The notes beneath the pieces are model-generated. The model was not told the origin of the DNA. It saw only the letters and a list, made by a program, of their open reading frames with translations, and did no database searches. DNA of 64,000 bases from Porogramme epimiltina. Taxonomy: Eukaryota > Basidiomycota > Agaricomycetes > Polyporales > Polyporaceae. The stretch lies in the NCBI GenBank assembly GCA_900155495.1, contig FTLJ01000358.1, positions 1 through 64,000 on the forward strand, written 5' to 3'. A program made the position numbers and the translations under genes. This document shows, one piece after another, positions 49,753-62,346 of the stretch (position 1 is its first letter; each line of letters opens with the position of its first letter).

Positions 49753-50928
49753 CGGCAGGTCAAAGGCAAAAGAAAAACAACTAGCACGGCAGCGCGGGGT
49801 GGGTCGGCGCAATGCCCAGTCCAGCCCTCGCATGGGCCGGGGGTAGATAAGTACTCCTGCGGGCCCGAGAGACCCTGGACGGCGCGGGGGGTGGGGCGCG
49901 GGGCAATCCCTTTTTCCACCGCGATTCGCGATCGACGATGACCGAGATGCGTGCGCGCGGGAGGGCTCGCGGGCGCAGCTTTGCGCGCGCGGATCAGGAC
50001 GCGTCCCCGCCGCTCGTGGGTCGGGGGAGGCTGTCCACTGTGTGGAGCGCGTCTTACGAGGAGCCCGCTTATGCGCTCGCGGTCGCGAGCCCCGAGACTA
50101 TCCCTCTTCGAGCGTTCGCCAGGTGCGGCGTCGTCGAGCGGAGTGTGGAGGATAGCGGTGGTATGGGAGAAATAGACGGGGAACTGGTGCTCCTGGTGAT
50201 CGCGCGCGCCCGTCGGACGGCCGGACGCGAGCGGGGCTGGATAGGAGGGGACATTAAGCAATGCTAGTTTCGTGTAGACACGGGTTAGAAGGGCGTACAG
50301 GAGGCGTGCCCATAAGCGTGAGTTGGTTCGTGGTCAGCCGCCGGGCAGATCCCATACCCCGGGCGTGGTCGTTGATCGTTTCCCGACAGGCGTGTCAATC
50401 GAACAGTTGGTCTACCAGTTGCGATCTTCTCGGCAGTGCTTGGTCGCCTGACCCTGCGGGCTTCTGCGTGGGCTTGGCAGAGTAAGTGCGTTCTGGTCTG
50501 CGAGAAGTGTCAGGGAATGGTGAGCGGGAGAAAGACTGTCAACTTCACTTCATTATTGTCATGGTGCTGCTCACGGACATGGAGCGAGACAGTCTAGACG
50601 CGTCAATTTGGACGACTGTGAGGCGTCGCCCGGGGGATTCGGGGCCGGCACATCGCTCTCAGGGACGCTCTTGCGGGGACATCACTTCTGTGGAGAAACG
50701 AGAAGATAAGCGTATAGAGTGGATGCGCTGTGCTCCCTCAGGCCGTGGGCGAGCCGCGTGGCGATACCCACACGTGGTCTGACGTGGTAGCTGACACACG
50801 CTGGATACATCATCGGGAGAACGTTTACGCGCGCGGGAGGAGAGGGAAAGTCATCTTGTTTGTGAACGCGAGAACGCGTCGACAGGTATCAGGCTTCGGC
50901 GAGCCAGTCGCGTAACCCTCTCTATCTA
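49753..50928. other. Intergenic between DUF6534 D and E
   Basis: About 1.2 kb. The left part (49870-50260) is GC-rich and gives overlapping false frames on both strands. The right end from about 50796 belongs to a segmental duplication. No gene was recognised. Confidence 0.4.
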
Positions 50929-53361
50929 CTACACATGCCCGAGCCTTCTCTTCAGGTACTCGTCTCCTTCTGTCTCTGTCATCACATTCACCGCAATCAT
51001 CTTCTGCTCGCCCTCGCCCGGCAGCTGATACCACGTAGGCAACGCGTTCAAAGTCAGCGACCACCCTCAACTTTACACGAGCGCGGACATCACCTGGGGC
51101 GCGTTCCAAATTTCCTTGCTCGCTAAGCGTTTGGCTGCAGCGAGAATGATCGGCGATGTTTCGTCTGCAAACACCTCCATCCCCGCAAGCTTAATCTCCC
51201 GCGACATGAGCCTGAAGAAGCCCGTTAGTGTCGGCGAACGATCTCCGTGATCGGGGGATGTTGGATTCATAAGGACGTACACGGTGAGGAGGCAAATGCC
51301 GTACACTAAGTCGAATAATGAGCTAACGAACATTGTAGGATTGGATAGGCTCTCGCCGACGTACGTCTAGCAGTGACAAAGTTGATGGTGTCACCTCCGA
51401 TGCCCCCCCTCGCCGCAACATCCTAGACGAGCTCTTAGAACCTCTTCTAATAAAAAGCTATTAAACCTACGACGACAAAGGAGATAAAGTTGAAAATGCT
51501 AGGAAAAGGTTTCAGTGACTCCCTCGGGGTTAATGCGTGGTGAGAGTTGCCGAAGCATCAGTTACCTGGTTACTAGTCCTATCACCAAGTCAGCACGCGC
51601 CATCGCCTTTGCATCCGCAACACGTACCTGTATTGATGAAGAACAGTTGGAACCAGTCGAAAGGAGACTCGCGTTCGGTCCTGGAAGGTTCTATTAGCCT
51701 TCGACGATCCACGGGCGCTCGGACAGAAGCGTTGCTGACCGACTGCGCTTTGAACGAGAACGTTGAATCGCCAATGTTACAGCCATTGTGAGCAATGCGT
51801 CGCCGATAGCGGCCAAGAAGAGACTCCCCGCGGCGAGAATCTAAGCACACGTTCAGAGGGTAGCTATGTTATGGGCTCATAACCGGAAAAGTATGTGGAA
51901 CTCACGTTGAAAGTGGGAAGATCAGGGGCTATCTTGCCGTCCTCCATCATGAATCTTTGACAATGAGTGAGTACTTTCGTGTAAGGGCCACGCTGCATGT
52001 TTGTCTTACGCCATTACGGAGGTGGCTAGCGTAAGTCCGAATCACAGTCAGCGCGCCGTGTCTGCGGGAACAACACCATGTGGACGAACCGATCGCGAAA
52101 CCTTGAGGATGATTAAAGTCAACTCTCGACATGTGATAAACATGCGGCATGGCTTACCGACTTCGCCGAACAGGAGCAACATCTGTGGCGAGAAATGTAT
52201 TGAACTTCAAAGATAACATACGGGGCAAGCGCAGGCGCACTCACAGTCAAACCCGCAACAAAGCGGTAATGCGGACCAACTGATCTTTCTCAGTCCCTTT
52301 CAGGAGATACCACGCAAAATCCACGCACTTAGGGAAACACGGTATGCGAAGAAGCTGAAGAATAGACGATGAACTCTCTTAGACTCCACTGAAAGACGAA
52401 CAAACCTACGTTTGAGACGCAAACATCAATACACCCTTCAATTCAGAACTATTTAGATACATATTCCAAAGGAGTTTCAGTGAAACAACTCACGCTGACC
52501 GCTGGGAGGGTATTAGTCGACCTAAAATAGACGTCGCTTTACATGTGGGTATCTCATCCCCCTTAGCGTTATTACTTACCACACGCTTTGAACTATCGCG
52601 CTGGGATTGAGGTAGTTCACAACCAAGTAATGATAACTTTTCATGAATCAGCGATACTCAACGTAACAGGAGTCCACACATGTATACGCTCACTGACCAT
52701 ATGTGTATAGTCAGAACAGTATGTGCTGATTGTAGGAGCCTGAGGTGATTTTAGCCGCGTTTCGATGAGGTTAAATGTTGCCTCGAAGGTGACACCTACA
52801 TAACCACGATGACCTAAGGGTGAAGGTTGGAAGTGCGCCCTCATGTGCAACCATAGGACAGCATCAGAGGAATGACTCACCAGCACCTTGATGTAGCGCG
52901 CGTCTGAACGAAAAGTACGCGCGTACCCATACGCTTGGTGTAAAGTTAAGCCATAGAGTCTGAAGCGATTGCTACATGTGAGCTGTGTACGACGTGCAAC
53001 ATTATGTAGAATAGATAGACGTACAGAACGCCAAAGGACGTCCACAAGAAAAGAAAAGCTCTCCCCTGCACTGGCTCTAGTTGAGACGTCCCCGGAGCCT
53101 GTCCTGGGGTAGAGGGGGAACTGGGCGCAGGAAAGGGAGGCATGAAGGAAACGGTACAGAGGCCAGATGACCTCTACTTTAGATACCCATCGCGCACATT
53201 CACCCGTCAGTAGGTGGCTCCATTCATCAGATCACAAGTCGCCGGCCGTGGGTTCCCTGCGTTCGTCAGGTCAGCGAGCGACTCGGGAGCACCACTGGGA
53301 CCTCACACAAAAATATCGGTGCATGTGGTCAGGTCTCCGATTCGATCCCCTCGAGGGAAAG
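50796..53361. repeat. Segmental duplication, unit 1
   Basis: This unit matches 54145-56723 in the same orientation, including copy E, its downstream flank (GTTTACGCGCGCGGGAG) and its upstream flank (AAATATCGG). Units are about 2.57 and 2.58 kb and are separated by roughly 780 bp of unrelated sequence. Exons are more alike than introns. Confidence 0.85.
50929..53143 (-). CDS. DUF6534 multi-pass membrane protein (E)
   Basis: Start 53143 (MPPFPAPSSPSTPGQAPG), then FLFLWTSFGVL, LYGLTLHQAYGYARTFRSDA, a short exon SAHTVLTIHI and YHYLVVNYLNPSAIVQSVW. C-terminal exons give MSREIKLAGMEVFADETS, ASKEIWNAPQV and GEQKMIAVNVMTETEGDEYL, ending RRLGHV at 50929. Exon frames are preserved against copy F although introns have drifted, which suggests that the coding sequence is still selected. 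Its terminal LNAR motif is replaced by MSRE. Confidence 0.75.
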
Positions 53362-54276
53362 TAGTTCATAGCGGTTGCTCAACAGCCTTTTCTGCAGGCA
53401 GCTAATTGGCATGCACCGCCTGGGCGTGGGAAGCGCGAGCCTTTCTTGGTTGACCACCTGCTCTCCCTCGCCCCTGCCTTTGACTTGTCCATCCCTCTTG
53501 ACGCCGCTGTCTCGGCGGCTCTTCTGATCATCTTCTGGTGCGCAGCACTGTGGCGAGTTCCTGGTCCCTCATCTAGACGGTTTCCAACCCAACATGCATA
53601 TATAACGGCGACACGTACGGTACAATGGCATGCCTTTCGCAGAGGCCATGGCTACTAAAGGGCGCCGGCAGTCGGTGACCTCATCTTTCCACTTGTATCT
53701 CCGTAGGCACACACAAGTCTTTGCACCACATTCAGAGCAACGTCCAAACCTTTATCAAGAGCTGCAACGTCGTCAATAGCCCTGCAAGCCGGCGAGGCGT
53801 ACAGAGAACCATTCATTAGTGTACGCCGCTCCCACGAGAGTCTTCGCGAGTGCTCGTACGATGCGTCGCGTCGTCCCTTCCTTCTGTGGGAACCACGCTC
53901 ACGCCCTCTCTCCGTTTCCCGCAGTTAATCTACAACGGAGCACGCTAGAAGAGGTTGTTATTGTCTAGGGCTCACCGCGTGAAGCTCAGCGACATGCACG
54001 CGGTTCAAGTCTCTCGAAAGGCGACTCTTCTCCCGTACGCTACTATTCGTCTATTGTGTACATCCGCTTATGCTATCTAATATATACTACTACGCTACCC
54101 CCTTGTACATATTCTGCGAGACCTAGCAAAGGATGCTATAGATGGCACACGCTAGATGCATCATCGGCACAACGTTTACGCGCGCGGGAGAAGGAAAGTC
54201 ATCTTGTTTGTGAACGCGAGAACGCGTCGACAGGTATCAGGCTTCAGCGAGCCAGTCGCGTAACCCTCTCTATCTA
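53144..54276. other. Intergenic between DUF6534 E and F
   Basis: Contains the rest of duplication unit 1, about 780 bp of single-copy spacer and the left end of unit 2. A 70-codon plus-strand frame at 53446-53658 with a hydrophobic segment is the only coding-like piece and is not convincing. Confidence 0.4.
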
Positions 54277-56723
54277 CTACGCATGCCCGAGCTTTCTCTT
54301 CAGGTACTCGTCTCCTTCTGTCTCTGTCATCACATTTACCGTAATGATCTTCCGCTCACCCTCACCCGGCAGCTGATACCACGGAGGCAACGCGTTCAAA
54401 GTCAGCGACCACCCTCAACTTTACTCGAGCGCGGACATCACCTGGGGCGCGTTCCAAATTTCCTTGCTCGCTAAGCGTTTTGCGGTAGCGAGAATGATCG
54501 GCGATGTTCCGTCTACAAACACCTCCATCCCCGCAAGCTTGATCTCCCGAGACATGAGCCTAAAAAGGCCCGTAAGTGTCAGTCAACGAGCTCCATGATC
54601 GGGGATGTTCTCCGCGTGAGCACGTACACGGTGAGGAGGCAAATGCCGTACACTATGTTGAAGAATAAGCTAATAAACAGCGTAGAATTGGACGGGCTCC
54701 CGCTGACGTACGTCTAGTTGTGATAAAGCTGATGGTGTCGCCTCCGATGCCATCCGACGCCGCGATGTTCTGGATGAGAATTTAGAACCCATTTATTCTC
54801 CTTTGAGATAGGGGTATTGAGCTTACTACGAGAAAGGAGATAAGATTGAAAATGCTATGAAAAGATTTCAGTGACGCCATCGGGGTTAATCCATGGTGAA
54901 AACTGCCGAAGCACCAGTTACCTGGTTACTAGTCCTATCACCAAATCAGCACCCGCTGCCGCCTTTACATTCGTAACACGTACCTGTATTGATGAAGTAT
55001 AGCTGGAACCAGTCGAAAGGAGACTCGCGTTCGGTCCTGGAAGGTTCTATTAGCCTACGATGATCCATGAGCGCTCAAACAGAAGCGTTGCTGACCGACT
55101 GCGTTTCGAGCGAGACCGTTTGATAGCCAATGTCACTGCCATTGTGAGCAATGCATCGCCGATAGCTGCGGAGACCAGACTTCCCGCGACGAGGTTCTAA
55201 GCATACGGCCAAATGGCAGTTACATTCTGGGCGCATAAACGGAAAAGGATGTGGAACTCACGTTGAAAGTGGAAATGTGAAGGGATAATTGTTTGTCCGC
55301 CATCAGGAATCTTTCACATGGAGTGAGTACTTTCCCATGAAGAATCACGTTGCATATTTGTCTTACGCCATTACGGAGGTGGCTAGTGTAAGTCCGAATT
55401 CTAGTCAGCACGCCATATCTATGTGAGCCGCGCCATTTAGACGAACCTATCGCGAAACCTTGAAGAGGACCATAGTCAACTCTAGGCATGTGATAAACAT
55501 ATGACACGGCTTACCGACTTCGCCGAACAAGAACAACATCTGTAGCATGAAATGTGCTGAACTTCAGAGACCACATACGGGGCAAGTACGGATGTACTTA
55601 CAGCCAAACCTGCAGCAAATCGGTAACGCGGACCGACTGATCTCTCTTAGTCCCTCTCAGGAGCTATGACATGAAACTGACGCACTCAAAGAAACACGGC
55701 GTGCAAAGAAGCTAAAGAACGACTGATGAGATCTCTTAAACCCCACTGAAAGCCGACCAAACCTACATTTGAGACGCAAACATCAATACACCCTTCAATG
55801 AAGAACTATTTAGATACATATTCCAAAGGACTTTCAATGAAACAACTCACGCTGACTGCTGGGATGGCATTAATCGACCTAAGATATACGTCACTTCACA
55901 TGTCGCCACCTCATCCTCATTGGCAGTTACTCACCACACGCTTTGGCCTATCGCGTTAGAATTGCCGTAATTCACAACCAGGTAAAAATAACTTTTCGTG
56001 TATCAGCAATCCTCAACGTAGCAGGAGCTCACACATATGTAGGCTCACTGACCATATGTGTATAGTCAGAACAGTATGTGCTGTTTGTAGGAGCCTGAGA
56101 ATATTTAAGCTGCGTTTTTATCAGGTTAAATGTTCCCTCGAGGGTGGCACCTACATAACAACGATGACCTAGGGGTGAAGGTTGGACAGTGTTCTCTCGT
56201 GCAACGGTACAGAACAACTCACCAGCATTTTGATGTAGCGCGCGTCTGAACGAAAAGTGCGCGCATAACCATACGCCTGGTGTAAGGTTAAGCCATAGAG
56301 TCTGGAACGACCGCTGCACGTCAGCTGTGTGCGACATGCAACATGGGAATGTCGACATACAGAACACCAAAGAACGTCCACATGAAAAGAGAAGGTCCCC
56401 CCGGTACCTGAGCCTCTTGAGGTGCCCCGGGAGCCTGTCCTTGGGGAGAGTAACTACTGGTGCTGGGGGAGGGAGGCATGAGAGAGATGGTACAGAGGTC
56501 AGATGTCCTCTGCTTTAGATACCCATTGTCGCCATGCACCCGTCAGTAGAAGGTTGCACTGGTCAGATCCCAAGCGTCACTCTGTACAGGTTCTGATGGG
56601 ACAATGGATCGCAGGCCGTGGGTTCTCTGCGTTTGTCAGATCCGCGTGCGACTCGTGAGTGTCGCGCACAGAAATATCGGCGTATGTGGCCAGGTCTGCG
56701 ATTTGATCGCCTTAAAGGGAAGG
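54145..56723. repeat. Segmental duplication, unit 2
   Basis: Direct copy of 50796-53361; see unit 1. It carries DUF6534 copy F and the same upstream and downstream flanks with scattered substitutions and small indels. Confidence 0.85.
54277..56479 (-). CDS. DUF6534 multi-pass membrane protein (F)
   Basis: Paralogue of copy E. Start 56479 (MPPSPSTSSYSPQGQAPG), then SLFMWTFFGVL, LYGLTLHQAYGYARTFRSDA, and YFYLVVNYGNSNAIGQSVW where E has YHYLVVNYLNPSAIVQSVW. The C-terminal exons give GERKIITVNVMTETEGDEYL and end RKLGHA at 54277. No frame-breaking change was noticed in the exons compared, so it looks like a live recent duplicate. The N-terminal leader differs most from E. Confidence 0.73.
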
Positions 56724-58074
56724 AAATGCGCTGCCAACGATGGATTGGGATCACTGGCATCGGACTCATGTCCACGGCTTGATGATGGCATACGTTATCC
56801 CATTATCCAGGAACTCTTACTACAGGACAGAAGTCGCTCGAGCTCAGAAAGGGCTTGGGAACTGTCAGTTATCACTCACCGCTCTAGGTCCTGAGATGCT
56901 GTTCCGGGGCGCGTCGTGCCCAAAAGACACCATTGCCATATCTCTCGACGTCGAAGAAGGTGATGGTTTCCTTGTAACTGTGGCTTTTAACGCCAGGAGT
57001 CGCAAGAATGATGCGGAGTACTCACTTGGATCACTTCTTGGGCCTGGCCAGTTCATCCACATCCCGCAGCCGCTAACAGCGGACCTTGGAGGCCGTGCAA
57101 TTTTGAGGACCTAGGCATGCATCGAAGAAGCAAGTAGTTGGCTTCGATACGGTGGCCAGTGCCAGCGCCAAGTTGGTCGCCTTGGACAGCCACGGGATGT
57201 TCGCAACATGGGTCAAAGACATTGAAAGCGAGATTTCTTCTTCTAAGCTATGAGCCCGATCCTGTGTCGTCGTAGTTGGCTCGGAGCATGGTCAACGGCT
57301 CGGAATTTGCCAACGGCAGGTTCGCCGGTGGCCTGGCCGCCGGTAACCCGGAAAGGAAGGGAGGGATTATGTCATAGGGGCGGCATCACGTGGCTCACCA
57401 GGCAATGTCGCATCGGGCCGTTGGTAGCTCTCCTTTTTGAACTCCATCGTCCAACTACCTTGAATCAAATGCTCCCTTGCCCTTGTATCGTCAACTCGCC
57501 TTCAAATATCGCTCCGCATATCGAGGAACGGGAGACATTGGGCGGTCTCCGCATTCTCAAACATGGCTCTTCAATCGACATCCCCAAATAGTATAGAACT
57601 CTCTCTCGCCAAATCCTAGTGCCTGGCGCTAGACATTAATGTGGCCACCCAATGTTCCTGGCTTGCACTTTGTGGTGTCTCGAACTGGATTCTTACTGTT
57701 TCCCAGTGGGCAGCAACGGGGTCGTCTCACGGAGCTGCTGAAGTGTGCGGACGTGCGCGGCGAAGTCGGAAGGGTATAACTTCTACTAAAGGCTCATTTA
57801 TGAGTATCATTATGCCATGATCACGACAAGGTGAGTGGCGTTCGCGCGAGCCCCCGGTCCCGTGTCCTTCGTCTCCAGGCTAATCGCGTATCCCGAAGTA
57901 TTATATGACCCCGATCAGGTTACCCCGCCCCCAGGCGGCCCTGATCGTCCTCGGTCTACTTCTCGCGCAGCACGGCGGTGGGATCTCTTCCTCCCTCCTC
58001 CTCCCATCCTACCTTCTTGCTCGTCTCCCCCCTCGCCGATTCGCGTCTCTCCTTTATTCACGCTCATTTCCGTC
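56480..58074. other. Interval between DUF6534 F and lipase 1
   Basis: About 1.6 kb with the end of duplication unit 2, an unassigned frame at 56740-57114, and the lipase promoter. TTATATGA at 57901-57908, about 170 bp above the lipase start, may be its TATA element. Confidence 0.4.
56740..57114 (+). CDS. Unassigned 124-codon frame
   Basis: I do not recognise this frame. Its second half (TIAISLDVEEGDGFLVTVAF) has a protein-like mixture of residues, unlike most chance frames here, but there is no motif, no clear promoter and no intron signature. It could be an exon of a decayed gene. Confidence 0.2.
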   Translation: MDWDHWHRTHVHGLMMAYVIPLSRNSYYRTEVARAQKGLGNCQLSLTALGPEMLFRGASCPKDTIAISLDVEEGDGFLVTVAFNARSRKNDAEYSLGSLLGPGQFIHIPQPLTADLGGRAILRT

Positions 58075-59379
58075 ATGACAGCCTCCCAGCTCATCGTCCA
58101 ATTCTGCGTCCTCGCTCTCGTCTGTCTCTTCCCGGCCTCGACGTCTGCGCTTCCCGCGCACTCCCTCTCCACATTCCCGAGCAAACGGTCTACGATCACG
58201 ACTTTGACCTCTACCCAGGTCTCTTCCTATACTCCCTACCCCTACTACGCCGCGGCGGGCTACTGCAAGCCAAACACGACGATCACGTGGTCATGTGGCC
58301 TGAACTGCAACGCGACCTCCACTTTCATCCCTGTGGCATCTGGAGGCAACGAGGATAGCTCCACCCCCCGATACTGTGAGTACCCCCTTCACCTTCTGCT
58401 CTTTCCTGGTAGGGCTAAGCGTGAGCGGGTGACGTTTAGGGTACGTTGGATACGACTCCGCCCTTAAGGAGGTCGTGGTCGGTCACCAGGGTACTCTCAA
58501 GTCTAATATGTAAGTGTGCCGTCGTACTTTACCGCACGTGTCCTTATACAACGTCGTATGCGCGTTACCTATGCCACAGTCTCCTCATCCTTGAGGATCT
58601 CAACATCATCCGGCGTACGCTGGACTCCAGCCTCTTCCCCGGACTCGACAGCAGCATCAAGGTCCACACTGGGTTTGCTGATGCCCATGAGAAGTACGTG
58701 CTTCTTCCCTTCCAGCTCCCCTCTCCCCAGAGACGCATTTCGGGCTCTATAGAACCGCTTCAGGCGTCCTGGCCGCAGTGAATGCCACCATTGCCAAGTA
58801 TGGGGTATCCAAGGTGACGATCGTCGGTCATTCTCTCGGTACGTCCTTCGCGCCATCTTTATACTTCCCCTTGTATTCACTCCCGCCCCTTGTGGTCTCC
58901 TTCCAGGCGCGGCCGTCGGCCTCCTCGATGCAATCTACCTTCCGCTCCATATCCCCAACATCACGACGAGTGTCGTCGGGCTCGGCCTCCCACGCGTCGG
59001 CAACCAAGCGTTCGCGAACTACGTCGACGGCAAGTCGCCTTCCGTCTCCGTCACGCACATCAACAACAAGGAGGACTACATCCCGATCCTCCCTGGCCGC
59101 ATTCTCGGCTACCACCACCCCTCCGGTGAGGTGCGCATCCAGGACTCCGGCGTGTGGGTCGCATGTTCAGGTGAGTGCCCACTTCTTCTTCTGGAGACCG
59201 CGGGCGCGCTCGCATACATAAGGAGAATCGTGACTGACGAGCGCGTCGAATGTGCAGGCCAGGACAACACGGACAGCGCGTGCACCACGGGCGCCGTCTC
59301 TAGCATCCTCGCGGGCAACATCAGCAACCACGGCGGTCCGTACAACGGGGTCTACATGGGTTCCCAGACTTGTTCATAG
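58075..59379 (+). CDS. Secreted class-3 lipase (copy 1)
   Basis: Extracellular triacylglycerol lipase or feruloyl-esterase-like enzyme of the fungal lipase-3 family. Start 58075 encodes the signal peptide MTASQLIVQFCVLALVCLFP with ASTSALP after it. The mature protein has SYTPYPYYAAAGYC, WSCGLNC, a spliced RYWYVGYDSALKEVVVGHQG, LNIIRRTLDSSLFPGLD and VHTGFADAHEK. The nucleophile elbow is TIVGHSLG, joined by an intron to AAVGLLDAIYLPL; the catalytic Asp is in NNKEDYIPILPGR and the His in GYHHPSGE. Cysteines near the end (CTTGAVSSIL, TCS) probably form disulfides. Ends 59379. Paralogue of the next gene. Confidence 0.92.
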
Positions 59380-60819
59380 CTAATTCGCGTTGCGGTACAT
59401 CCTGTGTACGAATTAATCAGCCTCGAATGTCTTAATAGATCAACTCGTGTACTACATTCGCTCCAGTGCCATCCGGTCCAAGCCGGAACTATGCTTGAAT
59501 TCTTTGAAGTTACCTGATCAAGGCCTCCGTCGTCCACTTTCGGCCACTGAGGTACTCTCGGCCCGTCTAGAGAGGAGAACGTCCATATTGACCATGCGCT
59601 CTGGGCCACGATGTCGAGAGACATGGGAAATCCCGCGCACGAAATTAGGACGAGGCGCGGGGTAGGCCTGACGTCACTTGTATTGGGCCCACCACCGGAA
59701 AATCAGCCTTCCGAGAACTCGGCCCAGAAATAAGCATGGGCGCCGTCTTGTTGGGGAACGGGCGGACGATGATCCATGCGCGCCGTCCAGGACCCCAAGA
59801 CGTAAAAACGGTTGGAACGCCGTAGCGAAATGATGCATTTCCCGCAGCGCTCGGCGTCGAAGCTGATGGTCTCCGCGCGGGGATTAACTCCGAGAACCCC
59901 GAGCAGAGGCTATGGCGGCGAGTACGTCTTTATGAGCCCATGTCAGACGCGAGCTAGTGTTTGCCCGTGTTCGCCGGTTCCTTTGGACGGCGAACTCGCT
60001 GCAAACTCCGGGCCAATGGCGGTGGGGAGGCGGGGACCACCGTATGAGACATCCCAAACGGCCTAGTCAAGCGTGATTACACACTTAGACTCCAGGCCTG
60101 GCCTCGACGGACATAATGAAGCGAGCCGTGCCCCAGGGCCTCGGGTGCCAGATCAGACTCAGTCGCGCCGGAGAAGGCCGCGTTCCGTAATCACGTAATC
60201 AAAATGAAGCCCAGCGATTGGCCGGTTTGCGTCCCTTGCCCGGTCCCTGCCTGATTGGGCCTGCCTGCCCCTGGGCCTGGCCGTTGTCATCAGCATGCAC
60301 CGTCAGCGCTGGTGACCGTCTTCTAACCCACCCTCCACCTTCAATCCTACATGGTCCTCAGAAAATGCCTAGGTTCTGCCTTGCAGGGCACCCGAAGGTC
60401 TGACCATGCGCAAAATTCAAGCCGAGGGCCGCTCTTGGGGAAAGCGCAAAACATTTAGCCACGGTCCCGCCGATTGCTCGCACAGCGTGTGACCCCAAAT
60501 GTGGCATTCCCCAACGTTCCTGGTTCGCTCCCCGTGCCACTCAAGCCGACTACGCTGACCTCTTCCCTTCGTACGAGCATGTCTCGTGAGCCAGTGAGGC
60601 TCACCGGTTGCTCGCCATCGCCTCGGCTTTCAGTACTTCCGAAATTGCAGAGCGGGCCCTCACTGGGGACTTGCGATCCTTCGCGAGCTGGGTTGTTTTA
60701 TAAGATGTCGCCCTGCTTTTCGTCGACTCCAGAGCGACGCCTTGCTCGTTCGTCGACCGTAGGACACTTGTCTCTATCGGGTTTTCTCCCCTTCCCTTTC
60801 GTTCACGCACATTTTAATC
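59380..60819. promoter_or_regulatory. Interval and promoter of lipase copy 2
   Basis: 1.44 kb between the lipase genes. TATAAG at 60699-60704, 120 bp above the second lipase start, is a plausible TATA element, and a pyrimidine-rich leader (TTCTCCCCTTCCC) precedes the ATG. No gene was recognised in the rest. Confidence 0.45.
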
Positions 60820-62064
60820 ATGGCTATATCTCGACTGGCTATCCCTCTTTTCGCCCTCCTTTCCGCGGGTTCCTTCTTTGACACCGCCTTTGCTCTCCCT
60901 ACATCGGGCAGCACACTCTCTGCTAGAGATTCAATCACAAACCTCACCTCAGCCCAGATCTCTTCGTATTCGTCGTACTCGTACTACGCTGCCGCTGGGT
61001 ACTGTACCCCGAACACGACTATCACATGGACCTGCGGCACCAACTGTGAGGCTACAACCTCTTTCACGCCCATCGCTTCTGGCGGAGACGAGAGCTCGAC
61101 GCCGCGTTACTGTAAGTCATGGTCCCGGCCATCGTTCGTTCTATCACGTTCTGACGTCACTTTGCTTTAGGGTATGTGGGTTACGATTCGTCCCTCAAGG
61201 AGATTATCGTCTCGCACCAGGGAACGTTCAAATCCAACATGTGAGTATGCCCTCGTGTCTGATGCGGCAACCTCGCTCACTATCGCGCGCGCATTCAGCC
61301 TCATGCTGGTCGAGGACGCCACCATTATCCGGCGAAAGTTGGACTCTGATCTCTTCCCGGGCCTCTCTACTAGTATCCACGCCCACACCGGCTTCGCGGA
61401 CAGCCAAGAGAAGTACGTCTCCTTATTTTATCTCCCTCACCTGGCAGAAACTCACGCATCTTTTCCAGGACTGCATCGAGCGTCCTGGCTGCCGTGAAGA
61501 CGGCCATGTCAAAGTACAGCGTGTCCAAGGTGACCATCGTCGGCCACTCCCTCGGTGCGTACATATCGCGGCTGCCTACCTCCTCCTTCGCATGTCGTTG
61601 ATCCCATTTCCTTTTCGCAGGCGCGGCCGTCGGTCTCCTGGACGCGATCTACCTCCCCCTCCAAATCTCCGGCCTCACGGTCCGCTTCGTCGGGTACGGC
61701 CTGCCCCGCGTCGGAAACCAGGAGTTCGCCGACTACGTCGACAGCCAGTCCTCCACCATCTCCGTCACGCACATCAACAACCAGGAGGACTTCATCCCGA
61801 TCCTCCCCGGCCGTTCCCTCGGATACCACCACCCCTCGGGCGAGGTGCACATCTTGGACTCGGGCTCGTGGGTCTCGTGTCCCGGTGAGTCGCCCTTCTA
61901 CGTCTGTTAGCATTCAGGCTCATGAGCGTGATTGGGGCACAGGCCAGGATAACACGAGTGACGAGTGCACCACCGGGGACGTCTCGAGCATCCTCGCAGG
62001 TGACATCGATGACCATGGCGGCCCCTACAACGGCATCAGCATGGGGGCCTCGACTTGCGCGTAG
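60820..62064 (+). CDS. Secreted class-3 lipase (copy 2)
   Basis: Tandem paralogue of the preceding lipase. Start 60820: signal peptide MAISRLAIPLFALLSAGSFF with DTAFALP. Then SYSSYSYYAAAGYC, WTCGTNC, YVGYDSSLKEIIVSHQG, ATIIRRKLDSDLFPGLS and HTGFADSQEK. The catalytic Ser is in TIVGHSLG, Asp in NNQEDFIPILPGR, His in GYHHPSGE. It ends MGASTCA at 62064. Introns fall at the same places as in copy 1 (for instance directly after GHSLG), showing a duplication that kept gene structure. Both copies have complete catalytic triads. Confidence 0.92.
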
Positions 62065-62346
62065 TGTGTCTACCCCCTCCGTCCCCTTTGAGAGAGAGCG
62101 TGCAATGCTTGTATGTTATGAAAGTAAACTTATGATACGCATGTAACAGTACAGCGCTCTAATATCAAGAATATCATCATGTATGTTCAGCTTGTCCACG
62201 ATTGTGACTACATCGATGCCGCGACCGTCCGAGCTAATCCGCAGCACCCAATCTTAGAGTTTTGCGGTGGAGAGTTGCCACTGAGCCGGGCCCTGCCATA
62301 CACGCAGTCAAGTGTGTCAAAAGATCAGGCCGACCATCTATATTCA

